DNA of 64,000 nt from Petrosia ficiformis (taxonomy: Eukaryota > Porifera > Demospongiae > Haplosclerida > Petrosiidae). Where the stretch lies: contig OX345636.1 in assembly GCA_947044365.1 (NCBI GenBank), forward strand, positions 43,779,537 through 43,843,536. Direction: 5' to 3'. Under the pieces are notes generated by a model. It was not told where the DNA came from, made no database searches, and saw nothing but the letters and a program-made list of their open reading frames with translations. Positions within the stretch are counted from its first letter, which is position 1, and each line of letters opens with the position of its first letter. A program made the position numbers and the translations under genes. This document shows positions 10,501 through 22,862 of the stretch, piece after piece.

Positions 10501-13500
10501 ATCCTCTGAGATACTAACATTGCAGTAGTTGGCACTTGCCATTGGCAAAGACACAACAAAGACTCGTGTATGCTACTTAACCACACCTCTTCCTAAAGTT
10601 ATCAGGATTCTATTTATACTGTACTTTTACTTTATATAGTCTTACATAAACAATTAAATTAAAAGTTCAGAGGGCATCAAATCAACAGCTGTTAATCTCG
10701 TGTTTATTATACCCCCAAGACACCTCCTCTGAGCTCTCAATGGGTGATGCAGTCTTCAAGCTGCTAGACTAAATCCAGACTGCTAGGCTGGCAACTGCTT
10801 AGACTGATTGGAAGCAGTGGAGGAATCACTTGTTCCTCAAACTCCTTGAGGTACATGTATGGTGTTACCCAACCTCATTTGAGTAGTCTGTGATGGTGGG
10901 TCTTGGTATAGATGGCATTACCTGTTTCGCCATCAAGATCCTTCAGACCGCTAACACAGCTAATACTCCCTCACCTTCCACATGGCCCAAGTCGTTAATA
11001 TGATTAGGAAGGCACAGAGGAAGATCAGAAGAAGCTGGAAAATTATGGCCCAAGTGCTTTGGATAGATAATTTTATTAGGCATAATTTGAGACAGTTGTA
11101 GAAGGGTTGACTGCCAGTGGCATCGCAATGTAAAACATGTATGGAGAATGGGTGCTGCCAAGTGATCATTCCACCTTTCAGAAGGTTGGAAAGTCAAAGA
11201 AAAATCTCAGCATTCAGAGTTCTTCTGTTGGTTCTCAACAGTCAGTTGATAGCCATAGTCATCTCAGTAACACCATTGGGAGAAAAAACCATTGTTATAA
11301 CTGCTGTATGTACTATTGATGAAAGGGATGCATGCTAAAATTAGAGGACATACTATAGCAGTTGAAACAAACCAATGAAAAACAAGCCAGGCTGTGATAC
11401 AAAGCTTGAAAGGGAATGAATATTGGAGAAGAAACCCCAGGATTTGTTGACAGAGGACCATAAATCTCTGAGTCCTTTTCAAAGAAGATAGTCATTGAAT
11501 TTAAGCTGCCAACTGCAAGCATCTATTGTATATATAGCTCTAAGACCAAAAACTATACCACAGAGGCTTTGGTTTTGGGGGGCCATGGGCAAGTGAGTAT
11601 TACAAACAATTACATTCGTGTACATGTATGTACATGTATATAATTTATCCATATAATTATTACAATACAATACATAATATATGAACGATGTGGGCTGAGG
11701 GGTATATCCGCATAAACCTGAACACTAAGCAGGTGGTATATATATCTGGCATATACAGTACAACAACTAAACATGGTTTATGTACAAACATGTACACTGT
11801 ATAATAAATTTTTGATGAGGTCTATATACATGTAAACCTAACCACATCAAATGAATAACATAGTATTTACATGTATATACATACATACATATATATATAT
11901 TATATATATGTATGTTTATAATATATATACATGTATATACATATCATACAAACACACAAGACGCTCGCTTGCACAATTATATCACACTAAGGCACTTGGT
12001 ACACCAAGTGAAAGAAAGCCTATGATTATTGAAGACAACTTACTGAAAAGTGTCTCTGAAAAGACTTTGGACCTTTGTACTGAGCTCCTCCACAGATTTC
12101 ACACTCGTAAGTGATATTCAAACCATGTAACTTGTATAACCAGTATGGTATGGGTTTCCCATCAAAACCAAGAGGAAGATTTTTAGGATTATATGGAGTT
12201 GTTTCATCGTCTTCTTCACTCTCCACAATCTCCTCTTCAGCTTCATCTTCATCCTCGAGCTCATCTGCTGTACGAGCTAAACGTCTTTCTACATTGTCTT
12301 TAGTAGAAGCTCTTTGTTCCTAAAGTTAAAAAGAATGCATAACATGAATTGTATTTTGTACATACTATGCTTTAGCACACAAGTACATGTATATACCATC
12401 ACTAAGCTAAGCTGTAGTTGTGTGTATACAAGATTAACACTAATGAAAGAGTTTATGTTCTTGCAGACATACAGGAACAAGTACATGTACAATAAGTATA
12501 TAATGTGAAACATGTTACTACATGTACATGCATGTACAAGTACATGTACATGTACATATGGTGTAAATAATGTGAAACAAGTTACTACATGTACTTTGTT
12601 AAAATGGTAGTACAAGTACATATAAATGCACATGTACATGCATGTACAAGTACATGTACAGTACATGTACATATAGAATATAAGTAATTAAAACAAGTTA
12701 CTACATATACGTGGAAAAAGGTAGTACATGTACATATAAATGCACAAGTACATGCATGTACATGTACATGTACATTACATATAGAATAGGTCACGCACAT
12801 GTACATAGCGTGAAACAAGTTACTACATGTACATGTAAAAAGGTAGTACATGTACATATAAATGCACATGTACATAGGTAGTACATGTATACTGTACATA
12901 TAAATGCACATGTACATGTAGGTACATGTACACATGTAAAATAAGTCGCATACAAAATGTGAAACAAGTTACACATGTACATGTAGTTTGTTAAAAAGCT
13001 ATATAGTACATGTACATGTACAAGTTGCACAGTATTAATTTACATAATGTGTATTATTGTTTTCAAAAGAATATCTGGCACTCCATTAGCTTTCGTGCAG
13101 GTATATAATTATGTGAAATGCTTTACAAAGTCTGTTAATAAAAAATGACATATGCTTTATACAATGTACCCACCTGAGGCAACTCTCATTTTCATTTTTC
13201 CATTGCCTCAGGTGTCTTTCTTTCTTTCTTTCTTTCCTTCTACATCTCCGATAACATCATGTATATAGAGTGTCTTTATTGTTGGAGACAGAAAGTGAAT
13301 AACAAAATTATAACAATGTATAATTAGAACTATTAGAACTATAGTCAGTACAATACAATTCAATACAAAAATAACAATGTTAAAATATTCATAGATTATT
13401 AATTATTAAATACTGTTAATTATTAAATACTGTTCTTAGATCTTTTGTGCCTGGCAATGGCAAGTAGTGATAGATAATTACATTTATTTGATGTTAGATC

Positions 13501-16500
13501 AGGATATTCATACACACACTGTATGTGATCCTTCTGGATCTATTCCATGTGGTAAATTCAGTTAATATTCCATGTGGTAAATTCAGTTAATAAGTTGTTG
13601 AGCAGACAAGAACCTCGTGATACAAGAAGTTAAACAATGAATTGCAAGGAGAATCAACCAGGTATGTTGGGAAAGCAATGATGTATGATATGTAAGTCGA
13701 TCCAGAAATGAAATTCATAGCTAACTTTGTACTGTAGGTCAGGATGAAATTGAGGTGTGTGTATGTACATTTGTCACGTGACTGATGTACATGTACGTGT
13801 CATGTGACTGATGTACATGTACGTGTCATGTGACTGATGTACATGTACGTGTCTCATGAATGTACCCTAGAATCTATATAATATGACAACATTCAAAACA
13901 AAGCCCACACCACAAACCGTGTTACAAAGCTACTACATAGATAGTTATGGGAATATTACACTAATTAAAGTGATAATGGCATCAATTAATATCACTGTAT
14001 ATGTAGTAACCAGTCAGATTGGCAAGTGTCACAAGGAATAAATTGTGCGATGATAATTACAAATGTACATGTATTATCAAGCATGAGGAATCATTACTTA
14101 GGCCTGAATGTCCAGTACGCCAGTGATACTCGCAGTGTCAGTTGTTGGATGGTTTGAATGTGAATACACTTTGCTTGTGAAATTTTAGATTATAAGATAG
14201 ACATGTACATGGTACACGTTCATCATGTATTGAATTTACCAAAGTCTGTTGCCTAATGATTATCTCAAAATTAGAATTATAACTTCCACATACTATAGTC
14301 AAGAGTTTGACAGGTTTTGAAGCATGGGCCAATTTGGCTAAACAATGATTAGTGTGTGTGCCATTGGTAATACATCTTGAGCCAATTAACGAAGAGTTAA
14401 TGCTGTTAGTGATAATCATAATTAACTGCACCATCTGGCCCAAAGAGAGAAATGTGCTATGCCAAATAAGAAGCTCTTGGGGCGCACCATTATTGAAGTT
14501 TAACATACACAAAAATGACCAGTATAATTACTTGTATATGAAAACAGTTAAGGTACATGTAAGATTGTTGGGAGATTCCAAACTAAGTTAATAATATTTT
14601 TCTGAGGTCATGGTGAAGTGAATGTGAATGACTATTATATACTCACCCCTAATAGTTCAGAGTAGGAATATAATTGAGCCTCCAAGAAAGCAATCTCTTT
14701 GTGATGAATTGTAGGTTCACTTCCTACAGGATTCTTTGTCTTGGCAAATAGAGATGAGTCCAAAGTTTCTAAAGGTTTTCCTTTGGTAACAAATAAACGT
14801 TTAGCTCTCTCCTCTAGTGTCCTGAGGAAACAGATATCACAATAATAAGCATCAAGCTACATACACTCATAAGCATATAAAATTAGACATGATATAGAAC
14901 TACTAAAGAATGGTAACACTTTAAAAACACTAACTTATGAGTTCAGTTGAACAAACAACAAGTATTTCAATGCTTTTGATCCTATTGAGGGCCATCATAC
15001 AGTGAATGATATGGAAAGAGTGTAGCTCAGGGTCATCATCCAGTGAATGATATGGAAAGAGTGTAGCTCAGGGTCATCATCCAGTGTATGATATGGAAAG
15101 AGTGTAGCTCAGGGTCATCAGCCAGTGAATGATATGGAAACAGTGTAGCTCAATTATTATATAGTATACATGTATGTGATGGCATGTGACTCTTGTTAAT
15201 AGTTGAGTCATGTTGACTAGTTACATGATGTATTTACATGTTTACTACAAAGGTGTTTCTTCATATGAGGATAGTATAGTAGCTATATTATCCATTTAAA
15301 ATAGTATAATTCTTATACAAACCACAGAATACAATAATCTCATGATTGAGTAAGAACATATACAACCTGGTATTACACTAACAATCCCTATACACCTACT
15401 ACACCTCTTATACAATACCATAGACAAATGATAGTCTTCAGAGAGGCGAGGCCCTGAGCAAGAAGAATATGATTTATAAATGGTTTAGACATTGCATCAA
15501 ATAAACAGGAGAATATTATAACTGTCTATCAAAGTAGCATTCAAGCCAGCATCAGAGAGCATTTGTAGATCTGCTTAGGATGGGGCTTGCTCAGGCTCGC
15601 CCTAATACAATACCCAAACTGCACCGACACCAGGATATTCCAGGAGTAGCGCTTTGGCTGCAGGCCAAGATTCTGGATATGAAAAGGAATTGGAAGAGAA
15701 GAGAAGAAAACCATGCCATATTCATCAAGAGAATCCAACACTCAAGAGAGATAAAGGAACTCTGAGTGAAATCTATTAGCCAGTTATTAATTCTCTACAA
15801 TTCAAAGCTATTTACTTTTTTAATAATCATATAATGTTGTAGTACGGTATGGTACATGTAAGAAATATAGTAGGTGTATAGGAATTGTTAGGATTGTATA
15901 ATCTCATAACATTGTTGTATTCTGTGATTAGTATTATGGTAATATACTACTCTGGATAGCATCAAAAGATTGTACTGAACTCACTCACAAGTTAGTGTTT
16001 TTAAAGTGTTATCATTCCTTAGTAGTTCTCAAATACTATTAAAATACAAGGAAATGCGTAATCCCCAAGTACATGTACATGTATGTAATTACCCTTACTG
16101 TAAAGAAGGGTATGGTACATGTGTAATTACATGTATACTGATCATGTGCCAGTGTGTCTGTGTTAGGGCTGGGTAAAAGGTTTGAACGTTCAAACCTTTG
16201 TTTGTTTGCTACACATTCGAAGCTGAATTTCTCCCTTTGAAGCTTCGCTGCCACACCCACTTTGCATATGTGCACTTGTGCAATCTAAAAGTGTGATCAA
16301 TAATGTGGGTGTGTTCCTGAAAAGTTGAGGCTGTGTTGTTAGATGCTTCTGTGGCATCCAATACATTTTCATTCTTATACTAGCACTTGTGTATTTCTTT
16401 TGTATAGTTTGATACTTTGATATGTATTTAAAATATCTATTAATCTTTTGAATTATAATTGACTGTGGAATATATAACTACTCATATGATAATATTATAT

Positions 16501-19500
16501 TATATCTTCAAGTCCACAATAGTCATCTATTTAAGGCTGAATACACATACTGTACATGTAAATTAAATATATATTAATGGTTTGAGAAGCATGTACTAAC
16601 ACACCTACAATAGTGCTAAGTGACAATTACAATGTATAGTCAATACACAATATACATGTACATGTATATTGTCATATAAATGATACAATAGATGTTGTAC
16701 TTGACCACACCTCTAATTACTCAGGCCCAATATGCTCGTAGTCTGAGCATGCAAATAAAATAAATCATTTTATTTTTGTGGAGGCATTTCCCCTACATGT
16801 ACATATACATGTATATACATGTATATGTATGATTCCTTACCCTCCACATTTGAGGTTCAGAGCCATAAGAGCTGATTTTAGACGATCCAGTCCTAAGGAC
16901 ATCAATTCCTGAAAGGTCAAAGGTCAATTTAATAATTCTTGTAAATTTGTAATACATGTAAATGTACATACATGTATACATGTACATGTAGTATGAATTG
17001 CACAATATTCAAATACATTTACAATTTACACATAAATCTGACCTCATGAGAAGAGAAAGCTGATAGATCTAAATAAGCTCCAGAGTGTTTAGCCATTGCA
17101 CTAGTACCTGTGTCTTTCTACAGGGAAGATGAAATGTGTTATTATTTGTAGAGCTACATGTACATGTACATGAATGCTAAACAAAGTACAGTTATACTAT
17201 AGAAACATAGTACATGTACAGTACATTGTACTTAACTACACTGTACATGTACATGTACAGTACACGTACATGTACTGTATATGAATACTACTACATTGGA
17301 CATGTACATCGTGTAAATGACTACATGTACTGTACTTAGTATACATGTAGGAACACGTACAGTATAAGTACATGTATATGTACATGTACAGTAGAGGTCA
17401 TAAAAAAGTTAACGTTTCGTAATCGTTTTACGATCATTCTCTGATTCGTTCCGTTTTTACGATTTATAATCATTTTTACGATTTAAAAACGTTAAAGCAA
17501 TCTTTGCGCATGCGCGTTTCAACAAGAAATCACATGAACGCCAAATATGGTGACTACTTACACTTTCAAACGCTCGCCTTGCTGCTTTCTTGCAGCTAAC
17601 GGAGCATGAGTTTGGTATCTGTGGCTTTCTTAGAAGGTCTTCTGTCTAAATATGTGAGTTAAAAGTCATTGCTATTCAAAATGCATAAGTTATACAAAGT
17701 TGTACAGAGGTGGGCGTTGCCCGTGGTACCACTATACTTTCAAGCGCTCGCCTTGGACTCTTCCTGGTGATAACGAAGCATAAGTTTGACATCATTGGCT
17801 TTGTTAACATCTCTTCTGTTCAGCAAAGAAAGTTAGAATCTTCAGTCTCATAAAATACGAGAGTTATGGAGGTGAAAAGAATAATATGTTAAACGCTCCG
17901 CCCCCACATATTTTTAGGCAAAACAGAAACGCCCAAGTTAATTATTAATGCGAACGATCAGATTCTTTTTTTAAAACGATTGAAACCGTAATTTGCAACG
18001 AATGGAGCCGTAAAACGATCGTAGAACGATTACGAAACGTTAACTTTTTTATGACTTCTACTGTATATGCACATGTACATGTACATGTACATACTCAGTA
18101 CATTGACACACAACATGTACAGTACATTGTACATACATGTATGCATGTACATGTACATGTACATGTATACATGTATGACTGTTACAAAAAGTACAGTCAG
18201 TACAGAACACATAACATGTACATGAATAATTAACAGACAAACTGCATGTACATACATGTACATATATACATGTAAATTATGAATAATGACATGTGTATTT
18301 TTACTTACTTTTCATCCTGGAAACTGATAATGAGACCACTTCTCTTCAAAATCTTTTTTAATGTCTAGTAACAATGAGGTTTGATCAAACAATGGCTGTA
18401 TACGCTCCAAGTAGTGAGCTAAATACTCAACAAGATTTACAAGGTACCTTAAAATAATGAAACATTGTTGCTCAAGATAATGATGAAATAAAAAATGTTA
18501 TTTAGTCCATTCTAAAATTTCATGAATGCGTATTGGTCATTGCATGAAAGTAGATTCCAAGCAAAATGTTATATAAGATACATATTGGCAAGGGTATACA
18601 TATATAAATACATGATACATTGTCTATTTCAGGACTAATAAATTTATGGTGCCAGGTACCAATCAAAGGACTATCATTGTTTTAGAGTTCACACAAACAC
18701 AAAATTTAATGAGACAAATATACATGTAAGTACAGTAATTGTGTACATTAACTACTGACCCATTGATGGAGGATTCATCTAAGTATGTAAATACATGTAC
18801 ATGTAAGTACATGTAAACTTGACAATACTGCTAATGTAAGAAATTATTTTACTGAAGTACACAATTCTTAGTATACTCAGCCTAAAGACTTTCTCTTGAT
18901 ATACTGTAGCATCGACTAAATAGGTCACATGAATTAAATGTCACATGACAAAACAAATTAAAGTCAATGCATAAATCAATCTGTACATACGTACATGTAC
19001 ATGTACATGTACCAATATGATATCTGCATATTCAATCAGAAAATCAAATATTGCTACAACACTATGTACATGTACATGTATATAATATGTACTAAAAGGG
19101 TTTCAAATGGAGGCAGTGTTCTGCCCACACCAGTCAGGAATAACCACCACTCACATAATACATACACATGTACATACTGTACATGTAGGGTACTGACACA
19201 AAATTAAGTATAAACTGAATGTAGAATCCAACTACATGTACATGTACCACTCTAAATATTCCGGGCAGAACAGTGTGTGTGTGTGGGGGGGGGTGGGGGG
19301 TGGGGGGGGTTGGTTGGGTGTTTGTGGTTACTATTGGGTTATTTCCCTGGCCCCATAGATTTCAGACCAAATTCCTTGCAATATGCAACCAGCTACAAGC
19401 CTTCTGGGGCTTCAGAAGTAACCTCCAGGCCTAAATTCAAAACGTGCACTTCACATGACAAACCTAACAATCCTGCATAAAACACTGAATAATCTATTTT

Positions 19501-22500
19501 AGATATAATAAGTATTTCTTCAACTTACCTATGGTACTCTGTTCCTTTATATTCTCTTGGTATTTCATTTACACGATCAAATGTTTGTAAATACGTCAAA
19601 TATTCTATTTTCTGTTTAAAAATGATAGTAATAATATCTGGCTCTAAATGTAACATAAATGTACATGGACAAACACTGTTACCATGGCAAACACCTAAAA
19701 TGTGCAGGTGGTATACCACTGATATATCATACATGTATGTACATATGTACATGTATATACATGTACCTCATCAAAATTAAACATGTGTGCATGTATTTAC
19801 CACCTGCTAATACTTGGAGGTTTAAATAATGGCGATATTTCCTTTAGCATTCTCCTCATGGTCATATCCACATGTACACAAAATGTACATGTACATTGTT
19901 GTAGATCGTGTATACATGTACATTGTACGTGTATGTCATACATATGTGCACATGTACATGTACATATATATTATTATTTTCCTGTATAATTAAGTCATCA
20001 TCGTAAGGACTTACTTCCATGTGTTTGAGATTCATAAATTGACTATGTAACATGTGGAGATCAAGAAATTTACCATATCCCTCTTCATCTGTGAACTCAA
20101 CAAGATCTGATTAGGGGTGGGCGATATACCGGTATTTTAGTCAAAATTGATATTCTTTCCTATACCGCGGTACGGTATTACAAAAATTTGCATACCAAAA
20201 TATCGAAATTCACAGTTAATTAAATAATTTACGTGCCACACCCATACTTTGAGCACATGGCGAACTAAAATTGTTCTTTAATGGCTTTCTAGCCAATTCT
20301 AGGTAGCGAGTGAGTTAGAAAAGAGTTGTAGATATCTATTTTTTCACAGAAGATGCTACATTTGTGTTCTGATTGATGTAACTGTTGTTGTGGTTGCGTG
20401 AGTCAATTGATACGAACAGTTTATTGTTTACCTTATACTACAGTATGCCAAAAATGTAAGTTTACAGATAGATATAGTATTGTAGTAGTCTGAACAAGTT
20501 GTTGTTGGTGTTTCAGGCACTGTTTGATGCCTTTAAAAGTTTGTGGGTGTGACCAATTATGGAACACGTGGTTAGTCAGCATGTCCTCCGAAAAATGCTC
20601 ATAACTTATAGTTTGGAATGACCAACAATCTTTTTACCTGTACCATTTTCATATAATTATCCTTCCTGTTCTTTTTTGTGATGTCAAATCTCAATCCATT
20701 GCTTCATTATTGAGTTACAGTATAATCATGTATTAACCTTATGACATTAAACTATACACTATATATACATGTAAGTCATCACATCCTAATTTTGAGGTCA
20801 TTGTGAATGTTGGAATGAATACAATTCAACAAAATTATACAAATGTATTTACATGTATAGAAATTAACCATTTAGAAATGTTATGTCTATTACATGTATT
20901 TCTATTTTCTCCCATACTTACTTTGTAGTTCTTCAGGAGGATTTTGTCTCTGTTTATCAAGACGTGAGAACTCTACCATCATTGGATCATCTTCATATTC
21001 TTCACCAGGAGCAAAACGACTGTGGAGAATGGCATATACTGTATATACATGTATATACATGATATTATCAGGAAAGAAAGAAAGAAAGAAAGACAACTGA
21101 GGCAATGGAAAAATGAAAAATGAGAGTTGCCTCAGGTGTACATGTGTGTATTACAACGACATTGTATAACAGGTTTTATAGAGAATTTTTGTTAGGAGAA
21201 AACAATTGATGATGCAACAAAACACATTGCTATTTGGGAGGTATGAGAGTATGCTCTCCCAGGAAAATGTTAAGGCCTTTTGAAGTTGCTTCTAAGGTCA
21301 CAGAAAGCATTTAGCTGAGATATTGTTGCATATTCAAGTAAATGTTGTCTGAAATGTATGGATTGTGGAATAATCTCTCTTTTTGTATGACACCCTGGTA
21401 CATGTACATTGTCCTATCAAACACATGTACATGTACCAGTCTGTATACATTTGCATACATGTACATGCTTAGGAAATTCAATAACTACATGTACATGTAC
21501 CAGGGTGGGAAATAAGTGTGTATAATCACACCATAATTGCAGAGATGCGCAGAATAAAATGTTTAAATAATGCAGACAGTGTGCACTGATGAGCACTGAA
21601 ATTCGCTTTAATAATAATTGGAGTGGCCACACCCACATAACACAGAGCACATGTTATTGAATGATGGCTAGTAAGTAAAAGCAAGTAGCAACTTTCCGTT
21701 TGGTTTTTTCTCTAACACATTCTGAAACAGAACAGGATCTCTTATTTCCCACCCTGACATGACCATGTACGTTCATACCTCCCAAATAGCAATGTGCTTT
21801 GTTGCATCATGACGAAGTTGTAACAGCTGGGGATTATGAACAGCTCCAAGAAAGAAGGTGCAAGGCCATTCTAAGTGCAGTTGTGTTTCATCAAAAAGAT
21901 TTTGTAAAGTATTTAGTCAAATTCACCAAACAACATGGTCCTCAGTGCTCACCAGAATATAATTATAAATGGGTTATGGTAAGCACCAATGCTCATCATA
22001 ACCCAGACTCTTATTTCCCACCCTGACATGACCATGTATGTTCATACCTCCCAAATAGCAATGTGCTTTGTTGCATCATGATGAAGTTGTAACAGCTGGG
22101 GATTATGAACAGCTCCAAGAAAGAAGGTGCAATGCCATTCTAAGTGCAGTTGTGTTTCATCAAAAAGATTTTGTAAAGTATTTAGTCAAATTCAACAAAC
22201 AACATGGTCCTCAGTGCTCACCAGAATTAAATTATAAATGGGTTATGGTAAGCACCAATGCTCATCATAACCCAGACTCTTATTTCCCACCCTGACATGA
22301 CCATGTATGTTCATAAAATTGTTACCATGGAAACTCACTCTCATACATGTACATATGATATAAACAAGTGTATATAGAGAAAAAAACATCCCTATATTTG
22401 CTTTGTGATGACTATGTATTAAGCATTGCTGATGGCACTAGTGTCTCTACCTTTCTATGTACTCCTGGGGCCTGAAGACGTAAGTGTAAGCCTAATTGCA

Positions 22501-22812
22501 TTCTAAATACACAGATGTCTGATGAGCTGACTGAGGTACTCCTTCAAGGTTCTAAATGATGACTTCCTCGTGTCTGAAACTCAACAACTTATCATATTTA
22601 CTTGTTAAAGATTCTTGCATAATATCTATACTGTTTCTCTGCTATATACAACAGTTATTAGCAGTTTTACATCCTTTCTGAATCTTCCTGGCTGGTCTGT
22701 AGCTCAAACGCGCGTTCTTTTACGCGCCACGCCCATTAATTGACCGAGCCCCCCGGGAATGACGCAACTTCCTTAACTACGTATACAACGCATAGTCGCG
22801 CAAGTGACACAA

Positions 22813-22862
<50 letters not shown>

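Larger units (their letters stand above)
5116..12043 (-). other. SF3A3 intron 11, 6.9 kb, filled with retrotransposon debris
   Basis: This is by far the longest SF3A3 intron. It holds two plus-strand pieces of the R2-like family (5560-6100 and 7720-10090), a ~430-bp duplicated segment (6390-6820 and 7000-7420), and AT-rich sequence. The stretch 10100-12040 has only shreds: a repeat of the 8586-8700 flank at about 10113-10215, a piece of the zinc-finger ORF near 10733, and (TA)n and TACATG tracts at about 11600-11950. Confidence 0.7.

Noticed and set aside
10925..11340. Possible further piece of the R2-like ORF
   Set aside because: Only short matches (for example ACACCTCCTCTGAGCTCT near 10733) in conflicting orientations; too weak to annotate.
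12289..13030. Minus-strand ORFs of 79-127 aa ([10 protein letters not shown] type)
   Set aside because: Translation of TACATG runs.
20902..21105. 67-aa minus-strand ORF as a separate gene
   Set aside because: It is SF3A3 exon 4 (20922-21019) plus flanking intron read through the splice sites.
22817..22859. (AT)n tract as a replication origin or matrix attachment site
   Set aside because: It recurs as the variable core of family D MITEs; no independent support.
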